From contig NZ_AWUK01000017.1 in NCBI RefSeq assembly GCF_000499205.1, positions 248,001-312,000 of the forward strand: a stretch of 64,000 nucleotides of DNA. The letters run 5' to 3'. This document shows positions 9,383-17,980 of this stretch, piece by piece. Under the pieces are notes generated by a model, which was not told the DNA's origin, made no database searches, and was given only the letters and a program-made list of their open reading frames with translations. Each line of letters begins with the position of its first letter. Position 1 is the stretch's first letter. Position numbers and translations under genes: made by a program. The stretch comes from Paenibacillus sp. MAEPY2. Its GTDB lineage: Bacteria; Bacillota; Bacilli; Paenibacillales; Paenibacillaceae.

Positions 9383-9715
9383 GGCACTCCCTCCATCTGT
9401 ACCGGAGATGCTCCGGCCATCTTCTTCAATCGCTTCTACTCAATCGGCTTACCCTATTTTATACTTCATTTTATGTAAGGGTACTTGGTTATTTGACTAT
9501 TTTTCACCGATTGATCCGAGGGATCGCAGCTTTCCGCAGATGCACAGGGGCAAGCCCCCGATTTTCATGCTATTATGGACGCCAAATGAAGGTATACAGA
9601 TGTCATTCTCTTAAACAGGATGGAGTCAGAGAGCGATTGATTCTTATTCAGGAATGGAACATAAGCCGGGCAGAATTACCTTCTGGTCGTTAGCTGAATG
9701 GATGCATTATTTACA
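9383..9715. other. Intergenic stretch without a supported gene
   Basis: Plus-strand frames of 60-70 codons run through here but lack convincing SD sites and family resemblance. The left end holds the promoter region of the 199-aa gene; nothing else is recognised. Confidence 0.5.
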
Positions 9716-9716
9716 C

Positions 9717-9762
9717 AAAAAGGGAGTTCCACAACCTGTACGGTCGTTGGAACTCCCTTTTC
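9717..9762. terminator. Bidirectional terminator of MFS gene
   Basis: AAAAGGGAGTTCCA and TGGAACTCCCTTTT form a perfect 14-bp stem around a 17-nt loop, 34 bp past the MFS stop on the minus strand. Confidence 0.9.
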
Positions 9763-9795
9763 TTATCAACTCATCCTCATCGGACTTCAATCGCA

Positions 9796-11088
9796 TCATT
9801 TGGCAGGGGCCGTACGATACGGATTACGGGATAACACATAGTGCACAACAGCAAGTCCAGCCATAACGACAGCACTTCCGATAAATGGAGCCGGATGACT
9901 AATGTGATCCCACAGCAGTCCGGATACAATCGGTCCTACGACCATGCCTGACCCCTGAAGGGTCAGGAAGAACCCCCAGATCGCTCCGCGTTCTCCCTGA
10001 GGAATCAATGTGGCTACAAACGCATTCCAAGCCGGAAGAATCATCGCATAGCTGACACCAACCAGCATAACGACGCCGAACACCACAGGTATAGACGTAA
10101 TGGAAGAAAAAGCAAACAGACTTGCTGCTGCCATCAAAAAACCGATGTTCAGGAATGGCGCCGTTCCAAACCGGTCTACCATTTTCCCTACAGGCAGCAG
10201 TGCAATAACCGTAATCCCACCCCCTGCTATCAGCAACAGGCTGTACAGGTTGGGTGAGATATGCAGGTCTGTGCGTGTGTATAGCGTGATCACCGGACTT
10301 AGCAGACCAATTACAAAGGACTGCATGAAAAGTGCAGGATATACAAGCGGATTCACATTAAGAGTACTACGTACCCGTTGCAGTGTGCCCTGGACGCTCT
10401 TTTTGAGTCGAATGAAAGGCGTAAGCAAATTCGGTTTAGCCGGATATTTCATATCCGTCCGCTTGCTCTCACCTGCCGCATGCTCTCCCTCAACAACGAC
10501 ACGTCCGGGCAAAATCAGCGCGACCAGAATGACCAGAATGGCAACACCCATCAATACCAGGAAAATGGTGCGATAATCGTGATGCGTCCGTTCCAGCAGC
10601 CAGTTCATGCCGATTGGTCCAAGTCCGGTCCCTCCAAGAGCCGCCATCTCCAGCGCGCCCATAGCTGTACCGTTCTTGTTCTGCGGCCCCGACATCGCCG
10701 TCACACCTGTCATGGCACACGGCCAAAGGGGTGACGTACCAATTCCAAGAATAAGGCAAGCCATGGCCAGTCCAAATGCACTTCTGAAAAAGATAATCAT
10801 GATTACAGCGACTAATGTACAAATTAGGGCCGTTACCATCGTGGCACGGAACCCGATTCGTTCTGCTGCCCAGCCAGAGGGAGCCCGGAACAGATTATCA
10901 CCCAAATATTGAAGGGCAAAGGCCACACCAATCACGCCAGCGGACAGGCCCAGAATATTGTCCATATACACGGGCAAAACAGCGACCAGCAAGGCACCCT
11001 TGATAATCTCAACTAGAAAAAGCGTTAGCCACATAGCGATAAAAAAAGGTGATCGCAAGATTTTGGCTGGTTTTGTATTAGTTTGCAT
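9796..11088 (-). CDS. MFS family exporter
   Basis: A 430-aa, 12-helix major facilitator protein in the cytoplasmic membrane. Visible are the helix 2-3 loop region (SGWAAERIGFRA), the central basic loop after helix 6 (about residues 220-265), and the second-half loop VGKMVDRFG. The frame extends to 11157, but ATG at 11088 (MQTNTKPAK) has an AAGGGG site and avoids 23 unlikely N-terminal residues. Substrate unknown; the fold suits drug or metabolite efflux. It is divergent from speA, with about 290 bp between. Confidence 0.87.
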   Translation of the reverse strand: MQTNTKPAKILRSPFFIAMWLTLFLVEIIKGALLVAVLPVYMDNILGLSAGVIGVAFALQYLGDNLFRAPSGWAAERIGFRATMVTALICTLVAVIMIIFFRSAFGLAMACLILGIGTSPLWPCAMTGVTAMSGPQNKNGTAMGALEMAALGGTGLGPIGMNWLLERTHHDYRTIFLVLMGVAILVILVALILPGRVVVEGEHAAGESKRTDMKYPAKPNLLTPFIRLKKSVQGTLQRVRSTLNVNPLVYPALFMQSFVIGLLSPVITLYTRTDLHISPNLYSLLLIAGGGITVIALLPVGKMVDRFGTAPFLNIGFLMAAASLFAFSSITSIPVVFGVVMLVGVSYAMILPAWNAFVATLIPQGERGAIWGFFLTLQGSGMVVGPIVSGLLWDHISHPAPFIGSAVVMAGLAVVHYVLSRNPYRTAPAK

Positions 11089-11193
11089 TCTTTTTCCCCT
11101 TTCGATGCTTGCTTGCCCATCTCCTATGCTTACTGTAACCCTCGGGGATGTGTCCAAATCTCAGCAATTCGAAAAATTGTCAAGCAATACTGC

Positions 11194-11221
11194 TTGCATT
11201 CGGTTCTTAATTTGCTATACT
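11194..11221 (+). promoter_or_regulatory. Candidate sigma-A promoter of speA
   Basis: TTGCAT, 16 bases, TATACT, about 155 bp before the speA start. The leader that follows contains a bulged AGTT-CAGC/GCTGAACT hairpin near 11250. Confidence 0.5.
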
Positions 11222-11374
11222 CAAATTTGTTTAAGATTACAAAATGATAAGTTCTCAGCGAAGCTGAACTAAATCCATCCGTGATCGCAAGAAAAACTTC
11301 CGCTACATGCGGTCTGTCTTCATAGAATTTACGTCGAAAGACGTTTTTCTTACAAATTATAATTAGGAAAGGTT

Positions 11375-12862
11375 GTGACAGCACTGATGGATCACCGCCG
11401 TACGCCGCTGTTTACCGCTTTAAAAAATCACGCGGCACTCAATCCGGTGCAATTTCATATTCCGGGACATAAAAAAGGATTGGGAACGGATACCGAATTT
11501 CGTGAATTTATCGGCGATAATGCCCTCTCCATAGATTTGATTAACATCGCTCCGCTAGATGATTTGCATCAGCCAACCGGTGTCATTGAGGAAGCGCAGA
11601 TTTTGGCAGCCGATGCCTTCGGAGCCGATTATACCTATTTTAGTGTACAGGGCACAAGCAGTGCCATCATGACCATGATTCTGTCGGTATGTGAGCCGGG
11701 TGACAAGATTATTGTGCCCCGTAATGTGCATAAATCGGTCATGTCTGCCATTATTTTCTCAGGAGCGAAACCCGTGTTCGTCTCTCCTGCGCAGGATGCC
11801 AATCTGGGGATTGATCACGGTGTTACTACAGGCGCGATCCGACGTGCCCTTGAGCGTCATCCCGATGCCAAGGCCTTGCTCGTCATTAACCCAACGTACT
11901 TCGGCGTATGTACCGATCTGAAAGAAATTGTAGAACTGGCGCATAGCTATCAGGTCCCAGTACTTGTGGATGAAGCGCATGGCGTACTCATTCATTTCCA
12001 TGAAGATCTGCCGCTCTCTGCTATGGCCGCCGGGGCTGATATGGCTGCAACGAGTGTGCACAAGCTGGGTGGTTCGATGACACAGAGTTCTGTACTCAAT
12101 CTGAACACCAAGAATGGATTTGTGAATCCACAACGTGTTCAAACCATTTTGAGTATGTTGACTTCAACGTCGACTTCTTACATCCTGCTGGCTTCGCTCG
12201 ACACGTCGAGACGTAATCTGGCTCTGAATGGCCATCAGATGGCACAGAAAGCCATTGATCTGGCTGAGTTTGCAAGACGCTCCATTAATGATATGGACGG
12301 ACTGTATTGCTTCGGCAGAGAGCTGCTGGGCACAGAGGCTACCTTTAATTACGACCCAACCAAAGTAACCATTCATGTTCGCCACCTTGGCATTACAGGC
12401 TACGAAACAGAGAACTGGCTACGTGAGCATTACAAAATCGAGGTGGAGCTCAGTGATATGTATAATATTCTGTGCCTCATCACGCCTGGAGATACGGATG
12501 ATTCCATAGAAATCTTGCTGAACGCCCTGCAAGATCTATCCCGTACGTATTATCAGGTGAATCCAGCCCATGAGCTGGTAGTCAAGGTACCCGATGTACC
12601 ACAGTTGATGCTGACTCCACGTGATGCGTTCTACGGTGATACCGAAGTCATTCCATTCAAGGAATCCGCGGGCCGGATTATTTCGGAATTCATCTATGTC
12701 TATCCACCAGGAATTCCGATTCTGCTGCCAGGTGAGGTTATCACTCAGGAAAACATCGATTACATCATTGATCATGTTGAAGTGGGACTTCCTGTAAAAG
12801 GACCCGAGGACCGCAGCGTAACCAACGTGAAAGTCATTGTGGAAGCAGATGCCATTTTCTAA
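11375..12862 (+). CDS. speA: Arginine decarboxylase (Orn/Lys/Arg decarboxylase class)
   Basis: PLP enzyme making agmatine from arginine, first step of the agmatine route to polyamines. The 495-aa sequence tracks B. subtilis SpeA closely: VQFHIPGHKKG near the N terminus, FSVQGTSSAIMTM, LVDEAHGV, and the PLP-lysine motif TSVHKLGGS, plus the C-terminal domain with IYVYPPGIPILLPGE. This is the short aspartate-aminotransferase-fold class, not the long biosynthetic type. Start is uncertain: GTG at 11375 (AGGA six bases upstream) or ATG at 11387. Strong terminator follows. Confidence 0.95.
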   Translation: MTALMDHRRTPLFTALKNHAALNPVQFHIPGHKKGLGTDTEFREFIGDNALSIDLINIAPLDDLHQPTGVIEEAQILAADAFGADYTYFSVQGTSSAIMTMILSVCEPGDKIIVPRNVHKSVMSAIIFSGAKPVFVSPAQDANLGIDHGVTTGAIRRALERHPDAKALLVINPTYFGVCTDLKEIVELAHSYQVPVLVDEAHGVLIHFHEDLPLSAMAAGADMAATSVHKLGGSMTQSSVLNLNTKNGFVNPQRVQTILSMLTSTSTSYILLASLDTSRRNLALNGHQMAQKAIDLAEFARRSINDMDGLYCFGRELLGTEATFNYDPTKVTIHVRHLGITGYETENWLREHYKIEVELSDMYNILCLITPGDTDDSIEILLNALQDLSRTYYQVNPAHELVVKVPDVPQLMLTPRDAFYGDTEVIPFKESAGRIISEFIYVYPPGIPILLPGEVITQENIDYIIDHVEVGLPVKGPEDRSVTNVKVIVEADAIF

Positions 12863-12898
12863 AACAGCCATTTCTACATGGGGTTAATCGATCTCTAC

Positions 12899-12934
12899 GG
12901 ACCAAGCGGGATGCTTGGTCCTTTTTATTTTTTT
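12899..12934 (+). terminator. Terminator of speA
   Basis: GGACCAAGC-GGGAT-GCTTGGTCC followed by a long T run. Confidence 0.92.
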
Positions 12935-13053
12935 CTCCAAGAAGATTGAACTGCCATGGGCTTATGATCGCTGTATTATTTGCATTTTTCCACCTATTCC
13001 ACTGTCCCTATCGCAAGAAAAAGCAGCATTTAAGCCTAATAAAAAGCAAACAA

Positions 13054-13079
13054 AAGGCCCCCTGTGATCAAGGAGCCTT
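13054..13079 (-). terminator. Terminator of DUF1292 gene
   Basis: Minus-strand stem AAGGCTCC/GGGGCCTT with one mismatch, followed by TTTG, 24 bp past the stop. Confidence 0.65.
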
Positions 13080-13102
13080 CTTGCTTTATTCCAAAAGGAT
13101 GA

Positions 13103-13420
13103 CTATTCTTGGCTTGCAACGAGTTCGTTGTACGCCGCTTCAACACGGGTCCACTCTTCTTCGTCTTCAATATTGTAGAGCACCATTTCCTCGTCTTCTT
13201 CTTCCATACGCAGAATGATGCCGTCAGCTTCAGGATTGTTACGTTCCAGCAGGAGCGCATAAACATGCTTCTCCACGTCAAACGTCTCCACCAAAACCAT
13301 CTCCACGTCATTTCCGTTCTCGTCTGTCAGTGTCAGAAGAACTTCTTCATGCTCGTGGTCGTGGTCGTGATCGTGGTCGTGACCGCAGGCATCGCCGTGT
13401 TCATGTGTGTGATCGCTCAT
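13103..13420 (-). CDS. DUF1292 family protein with His-rich N terminus
   Basis: A 105-aa acidic protein of the YrzB/DUF1292 family, whose function is unknown. The conserved part is VLLTLTDENGNDVEMVLVET onward, with a C-terminal EEEWTRVEAAYNEL. The start at 13420 (MSDHTHEHGD) follows GAGG; the frame extends 28 codons further without support. Unusually, residues 4-24 hold ten His in alternating His-Asp/Glu pattern plus one Cys, a likely metal-binding tail. In Bacillus this family sits beside the yrrK gene, but not here. Confidence 0.85.
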   Translation of the reverse strand: MSDHTHEHGDACGHDHDHDHDHEHEEVLLTLTDENGNDVEMVLVETFDVEKHVYALLLERNNPEADGIILRMEEEDEEMVLYNIEDEEEWTRVEAAYNELVASQE

Positions 13421-13517
13421 TGAAATACCTCGCTTTATAAATAGATATTGTGTAACCTTGCATATCGTAACATGTTCATAGGGCCAGGTCAATTTAACCG
13501 ACAAGGTTATTTTTGCT

Positions 13518-14072
13518 TCATTCGTTCAGCGCGGTAATGATTTTCTCAGCTGCCAGCACATAATTACTGTTTGCATTTTCTTTAATATAAAAACCGACTT
13601 GGTACTTGCCAGCCCGGCTGAAGTCATACGTAAAATCGTACGTTCGGAACCAGAAGTTATCCTTCTGGGTCTTAAGCTCCTGGGACTGTATATCCTTAAC
13701 ATCACCACTTGGATTGGTAATCGTCACCTTCACGGCAGCTATATCTGTTGTCAAACTGTCGACTTGTGAGAACACATTAAATTTCAGCTTACCCACGTTC
13801 ACGTTGCCAAACACAGTATCTCCCTTGAAGAGAAAAATATGTACATTCGGTTTGATAACCGTTACTCTCTTGTTTATGCTATCCCATCTGGCGATTCCGC
13901 CCGCTTCCCTTACAGGTACATAGGTCGTTCCGTCAATGAGATAACCACCGTCAGCTGCTTCCTTGCCGTTTATGAGAACCCGAATCTTCTCGTTCACTGA
14001 ATCTGCAAACAATAAAGACCCGCCGAGCAAGGAGAATACTGTGACACACAGCAAAATTCTTTTCCATTTCAT
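13518..14072 (-). CDS. Secreted stalk-domain (copper amine oxidase N-terminal-like) protein
   Basis: A 184-aa exported protein. It has a signal peptide (residues 1-23, KRILLCVTVFSLLGGSLLFA), then a copper-amine-oxidase N-terminal-like domain: IRVLINGKEAADGGYLIDGTTYVPVRE, which in Firmicutes is a surface module rather than an enzyme. The C-terminal part (about 95-184) is a beta-rich unknown domain. The start at 14072 (MKWKR) is preferred over 14156 because it places the signal peptide first; a GGGAGGG lies about 12 bases upstream. Confidence 0.8.
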   Translation of the reverse strand: MKWKRILLCVTVFSLLGGSLLFADSVNEKIRVLINGKEAADGGYLIDGTTYVPVREAGGIARWDSINKRVTVIKPNVHIFLFKGDTVFGNVNVGKLKFNVFSQVDSLTTDIAAVKVTITNPSGDVKDIQSQELKTQKDNFWFRTYDFTYDFSRAGKYQVGFYIKENANSNYVLAAEKIITALNE

Positions 14073-14200
14073 TCCGTCAATATTCCCTCCCCTGCTGCTA
14101 GCTGTTGTACATTTATACTGCAGATTCAGCCACAAAGTTGCGCTGTTTTTCATCATTTTTCATTTTTTATCCAGAATATTTTCCACCCCTTGGAACGATC

Positions 14201-14232
14201 AAAAAGAGGCGTTCCCTGTTAAAGGGCGCCTC
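14201..14232 (-). terminator. Terminator of the small Cys-rich gene
   Basis: Minus-strand GAGGCGCCCT...AGGGAACGCCTC followed by five Ts. Confidence 0.75.
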
Positions 14233-14300
14233 TATAGTATTGTTGTTGGCAATGCGTAATTATACGAACTTCTTGTGAGTCCCTTATTATACTGCTGGAA

Positions 14301-14498
14301 CTACGAAGTATGACGAGTCAATATACAAGGTACGCCCTTGCCTACAGCTCCATCCGTTCGCATCCGTGCTGCATAATCCATTCCTCGTGTACAGGGGGTC
14401 TTGCAACGCTCACATACATCCGAAGTAACCAACTTCATCGATACACGAAGTTTGTCACTCTTTAACACGGGAGCCTTTTTTGCCTTTGCTTTTGCCAT
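14301..14498 (-). CDS. Small Cys-rich protein of unknown function
   Basis: A 65-aa basic protein starting MAKAKAKKAPVLK, with a frame open 24 codons upstream. Three Cys sit in CERCKTPC and a fourth in GVPCIL, giving a CxxCxxxC...C layout that could bind zinc. No membrane segment. I do not recognise the family. It lies downstream of the SDR gene on the same strand with 100 bp between, and ends before a good terminator. Confidence 0.65.
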   Translation of the reverse strand: MAKAKAKKAPVLKSDKLRVSMKLVTSDVCERCKTPCTRGMDYAARMRTDGAVGKGVPCILTRHTS

Positions 14499-14597
14499 CC
14501 CGGATTCCCCATTTCCCAATTGCTTGCTGAAGTAATGCATCATATGGGGATTCGCCCGGTTGTGTGTCAAAAGGAATAAACTTCGTGCATGATATCG

Positions 14598-15338
14598 TTA
14601 AATGAAGCCACCGTTTGCACGCAACGTCTGTCCTGTAACCCACTGAGACTCTGCACTGACGAGGAAAGAGATCACATTTGCGATGTCTTCCGGCTCACCC
14701 AGACGACCAAATGCATTCATTTTACGCAGCCCTTCAAGCTGTTGCTCCGTCTTGCCAACAGAAAACAATTCGGTATTCACCGGGCCTGGTGCAACGGCAT
14801 TGATGGTGATTTGTCTTGAACCAAATTCTTTGGCAAGCTGACGGGTGATCTGTTCTACTGCTCCTTTGGTTCCTGCATACACGCTGTACCCCGGAAACAT
14901 CTGTCCCGTTACAGAGGTGGAGAAGTTAACAATTCGTCCTTGGTCCTCCATATATTTCAGCGCTTGCTGGCAGGCAAAGAACGTACCTTTCACATTGATT
15001 GCAAACTGCTGATCGAATTCTTCCTCTGTTACATCCGCTAAAGGCGTCGTCTTCATAATACCTGCATTGTTGATAAGAATATCAACTTTACCGAGCTCAC
15101 TCATCGTTTGGGAAAATAAACGCTCCACATCATCCTTCCGGGCAAGGTCAGCCTGAACGGTAATGGCACGTACTCCTTTTTGGCGAGCAATGTCCGCCAC
15201 TTGTTCTGCTTTGTCGGGACTGCTCGCATAGTTGATGACGACATCCGCTCCCAATTCAGCGAGCTGCTCCGCAATAGCACGTCCTATGCCCCGGGATGAG
15301 CCTGTAACAATGGCCACTTTACCTGTTAGCTTTTTCAT
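14598..15338 (-). CDS. Short-chain dehydrogenase/reductase (FabG-like)
   Basis: A 246-aa classical SDR. NAD(P) motif TGSSRGIGRAIAEQ, the INNAG motif, catalytic Ser in NFSTSVTG and Tyr/Lys in YAGTKGAVEQ, and the APGPVNTELF segment. The Arg in the glycine loop suggests NADP(H) preference. The substrate is unknown; this is not fabG in context, since it sits in a TetR-SDR operon with 6 bp between the genes. Start ATG has GAGGGAG upstream. Expression is probably set by the TetR protein at the palindrome at 16017. Confidence 0.9.
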   Translation of the reverse strand: MKKLTGKVAIVTGSSRGIGRAIAEQLAELGADVVINYASSPDKAEQVADIARQKGVRAITVQADLARKDDVERLFSQTMSELGKVDILINNAGIMKTTPLADVTEEEFDQQFAINVKGTFFACQQALKYMEDQGRIVNFSTSVTGQMFPGYSVYAGTKGAVEQITRQLAKEFGSRQITINAVAPGPVNTELFSVGKTEQQLEGLRKMNAFGRLGEPEDIANVISFLVSAESQWVTGQTLRANGGFI

Positions 15339-15344
15339 TTGCGA

Positions 15345-15959
15345 TTACTCCCTCTCTTGGTCCAAATGTAATAATCCTTTTTCTAACAACAACCATACCT
15401 GTGCAAATTCCGCATCAATGGTAGGGCTTAGCCACTCATAGGCGTGTGCCGGATGGTGAAAACGAGCTGTAGCTTGAAGAATCGCCTTTGCAACTACATC
15501 TGGATTGCTGAATTTGAACTGGTTGTCCTGCTGGATGATCTCCCTCAAATGACGTATAAGATGCTGCACATGTTTATCGATGATCTCTGCCGATTCCTGT
15601 GTCACCCGTGCGTACATCTCAAACAACTCTGCATCGGATTCGGCATAATAACGTTTAAGACGAATTAATGCTTCTATATATACTTTAAGATGACGTATTC
15701 CCTCTCCGCTATAACTCTGATCCTTAGTTATTGCTGTCAAAGGCGCGATAATCTCATCTTCGAGCCATTGTGCGGTCACGCCTTCAAGTAATTCTTTCTT
15801 GCTTTTATAGTGCCTGTAAATGGTTCCGTGACTGACCCCGAGCAATTTGGCGACATCCGTAACAGATGTCTTGGCAACACCGAAACGTCTGAGCGTTTCC
15901 TGCGATGCTGCGATGATTTGTTCTTTGGTTAAAAATTCAGAAGTTTTATCCTTTTCCAT
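15345..15959 (-). CDS. TetR/AcrR family repressor
   Basis: A 204-aa regulator with the helix-turn-helix near residues 27-55 (TSVTDVAKLLGVSHGTIYRHYKSKKELLEG) and a helical ligand domain after it. It is the first gene of a two-gene operon with the SDR, and a 46-bp perfect palindrome overlaps its promoter, so autoregulation is likely. The start ATG at 15959 has a weak SD. The inducer is unknown; SDR partners suggest a carbonyl or quinone compound. Confidence 0.9.
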   Translation of the reverse strand: MEKDKTSEFLTKEQIIAASQETLRRFGVAKTSVTDVAKLLGVSHGTIYRHYKSKKELLEGVTAQWLEDEIIAPLTAITKDQSYSGEGIRHLKVYIEALIRLKRYYAESDAELFEMYARVTQESAEIIDKHVQHLIRHLREIIQQDNQFKFSNPDVVAKAILQATARFHHPAHAYEWLSPTIDAEFAQVWLLLEKGLLHLDQERE

Positions 15960-16016
15960 ATGAATAAGATGGTTACACCATCCTCAAGTCACCTCCGTTG
16001 AAAATAGATTAACACA

Positions 16017-16062
16017 GCCCATGACAAATGACAAATATTTATTTTTGTCATTTGTCATGGGC
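16017..16062 (-). promoter_or_regulatory. TetR operator: perfect 19-bp inverted repeat over the promoter
   Basis: Left arm GCCCATGACAAATGACAAA (16017-16035) and its exact reverse complement (16044-16062) flank 8 bp. Each arm holds two TGACAAA direct repeats, giving four half-sites. On the minus strand, TTGTCA and TAATCT 17 bp apart form a promoter inside and just beyond the palindrome. Confidence 0.85.
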
Positions 16063-16087
16063 TTGAGATGTCATTTTATCCGTAAAA

Positions 16088-16118
16088 GAAAAAAGAGCCC
16101 ATTTAACATGGCCCTTTT
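16088..16118 (-). terminator. Terminator of the 61-aa membrane protein gene
   Basis: Minus-strand GGGCCAT...ATGGGCTC hairpin followed by TTTTTT. Confidence 0.65.
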
Positions 16119-16236
16119 ACAACGTTTTAATATTTCTCCTACATGATTGTATATATGCTCCATTTTAAGGATAGAGTTTGGATTGTTGCACTATTCATAC
16201 ATACATTATTAGATTAAATTCAACGATTATTCTTTA

Positions 16237-16422
16237 CTAGAAAACATACTTAAACAATACGAAGATCACCGCGAGTATCCCACCGAGAATCAGCCAGTTA
16301 CTGATTTCCCACCAAATGCTTTTCCCTCCGGCTAAAAGCTGTTGTTCCTTTTCTTCATGACGCTGTTTGTGTGTATGTGACTCGGAGGCATGGGGTGGCT
16401 TGCTGAAGTCCATCATATGCAT
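16237..16422 (-). CDS. Small single-pass membrane protein
   Basis: A 61-aa protein with a polar His-rich N-terminal half (HASESHTHKQRHEEKEQQ) and one hydrophobic segment, about residues 39-60 (EISNWLILGGILAVIFVLF). An AGGAG-like site (GGAAAGGAGAATGC) precedes MHMMDF; the second or third Met could also be used. Unknown function. It sits 120 bp downstream of the YdhK-like gene on the same strand and may share its metal-responsive transcript. Confidence 0.65.
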   Translation of the reverse strand: MHMMDFSKPPHASESHTHKQRHEEKEQQLLAGGKSIWWEISNWLILGGILAVIFVLFKYVF

Positions 16423-16542
16423 TCTCCTTTCCAGCAGCTTTGGTTCATTCTCATTCCATTATAACCCATAATTGAATGAAAATTTGTTAATTCTCAAAAA
16501 AGAAGAAATGAACGAGCTACGCTAGTATCTATTGAAACTCTT

Positions 16543-17103
16543 TTATTTTGCAGACAATTCTTCTTCCGTGACCCATTTATGATTCTTCACCGGGTCTCCA
16601 CCTGTAGTTGGTGTGTAATCAACCATATATACCGTGGTTTGCTCTGCCGAGTCAATTATGGCCTTAGCTCCTTTCATTCCTGGCATATGATCAGCGTTCA
16701 GCACAACCTCTGTTCCTGTTGCATACGGTTGATCTGGATGGTCCTGAATTTCCTCTTGAACAACCCATTTATGATTTTCCACTGGATCTCCACCTGTGGT
16801 TGGTGTGTACGAGACTGCATATGCCGTCGTCTCATAAGCCCCCACAATCTTCGCTTCTGCACCTTTCATTCCTTGCATATGGTCCGCGCTCATTATGGCT
16901 TGGCTGCCTACTGGATATGTAGGATTGCTCTTTACGTGAATTCCTTCCGGTAACTCCCCTGATTCGGAGTGGTGCATCTCGCCTGTGCTCGCTGCATGAC
17001 TGTCACTACTGTTATTGTCCTGCTCAGCATTCTTGCCACATCCACTTAACATCAGACTGCCCGTAATCAACGTAGTCAGTAATAACATTGCATACTTTTT
17101 CAT
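16543..17103 (-). CDS. YdhK/DUF1541 family lipoprotein
   Basis: A 186-aa lipoprotein: signal peptide ending in the lipobox MLSGC (Cys near residue 22), a low-complexity Ser/His linker, then two tandem DUF1541 units, each with ADHMxGMKGAxA and VxYTPTTGGDPVxNHKWV. The doubled domain is typical of YdhK proteins, which are often found with copper genes. Start ATG at 17103 is 8 bases from AAAGGAG; a GTG three codons earlier overlaps the SD. A CsoR-like palindrome lies at 17142, consistent with metal control. Met and His spacing (HMxGMKG) would suit copper binding, by inference. Confidence 0.87.
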   Translation of the reverse strand: MKKYAMLLLTTLITGSLMLSGCGKNAEQDNNSSDSHAASTGEMHHSESGELPEGIHVKSNPTYPVGSQAIMSADHMQGMKGAEAKIVGAYETTAYAVSYTPTTGGDPVENHKWVVQEEIQDHPDQPYATGTEVVLNADHMPGMKGAKAIIDSAEQTTVYMVDYTPTTGGDPVKNHKWVTEEELSAK

Positions 17104-17141
17104 GAGTTGCACTCCTTTAGGTTTTTAATTCTACGTCTATA

Positions 17142-17162
17142 ATATACCCCATATGGGTATAT
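17142..17162 (-). promoter_or_regulatory. CsoR-family-like operator upstream of the YdhK gene
   Basis: ATATACCC-CATAT-GGGTATAT, 8-bp perfect arms. It resembles TACCC...GGGTA operators of copper (CsoR) and persulfide (CstR) repressors, and lies in the promoter spacer region of the lipoprotein gene. No csoR gene is in the window. Confidence 0.6.
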
Positions 17163-17234
17163 TTCAATCAAAATTGAGTTCTATCATTTATTTCCCTAGT
17201 GCTCAGAGACATCGCCCATGGAGTAACAGAATAC

Positions 17235-17262
17235 GAAAAAACCCCCAATTTCTCGGAGGCTT
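17235..17262 (-). terminator. Terminator of ohrA
   Basis: Minus-strand GCCTCC-8 nt-GGGGGT followed by TTTTTT; one G-U pair in the stem. Confidence 0.65.
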
Positions 17263-17333
17263 AGAATGAACAACAAAATGCAATCATGTAGTTTAAGCAT
17301 TACTTCGACCTTCAAATATGACCAACGCAGTAA

Positions 17334-17753
17334 TTATGCCAGTTCTACGGAAACATTAACATTTCCTTTGATGCCTTTGGAGTACGGGCAGTAGTCATGA
17401 GCAAGTTTGACAAACTTCTGTGCAGTCTCCTCGTCCAGCCCCTCAATTTTAACTTCAAGTTCCACTTCCAGCTTCACACCATTATCCGTAGGGTCCGTCA
17501 CGAGCATAACCGTTGCAGATACCGTGCTTTTCTCAATTTCGACTTTGTGTTTCTTCAACTGAAACTCCAGCGCGGAATTAAAGCAAGCACTGTAGCCTGC
17601 TGCAAACAATTGCTCTGGATTCGTAGCTGTCGTTACTTTGCCTCCCAGCTCAGGTGGGGCAGCGACATCAAGCATAAATACGTTATCTGGCGATTGTACA
17701 ATTCCTTGACGTCCACCTGTATTGATTACTGTCGTTTCATATAATGTTTTCAT
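17334..17753 (-). CDS. ohrA: Organic hydroperoxide resistance protein OhrA
   Basis: Thiol peroxidase that reduces organic peroxides. The 139-aa sequence has the two active Cys in the usual contexts, GYSACFNSAL and HDYCPYSKGIKGN, and the early GGRQGIV segment with the conserved Arg. Full family length. Start ATG follows AGGAGC. It is monocistronic, with an OhrR-type operator 65 bp upstream; no ohrR gene is next to it, unlike in B. subtilis. Confidence 0.94.
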   Translation of the reverse strand: MKTLYETTVINTGGRQGIVQSPDNVFMLDVAAPPELGGKVTTATNPEQLFAAGYSACFNSALEFQLKKHKVEIEKSTVSATVMLVTDPTDNGVKLEVELEVKIEGLDEETAQKFVKLAHDYCPYSKGIKGNVNVSVELA

Positions 17754-17818
17754 TTGGTTTAGCTCCTCTGTATGTTTTTATTTATTTTGTGATGATGATG
17801 TCTCTTTTTGTTTATCTA

Positions 17819-17846
17819 ACAATTAAATTGTACACAATTTAATTGC
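17819..17846 (-). promoter_or_regulatory. OhrR operator
   Basis: CAATTAAATTG-TACA-CAATTTAATTG matches the B. subtilis OhrR box (TACAATTAAATTGTATACAA core) almost exactly. Expected to be bound by a MarR-family OhrR encoded elsewhere. Confidence 0.8.
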
Positions 17847-17873
17847 GTTTGTAAATCATTATTATAAAATTAA

Positions 17874-17916
17874 AAAAACAACCGCCCCCTCGTGTAATAC
17901 AAGGAAATGGTTGCTT
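17874..17916 (-). terminator. Terminator of ene-reductase gene
   Basis: Minus-strand CAACC...GGTTG stem with inner CCT/AGG pairs, followed by seven Ts. Confidence 0.6.
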
Positions 17917-17980
17917 CATAATAGATAAATGTCTGTTACTTATCCAAAAGTTGAATTCACCTATATATATATTCGATCCA

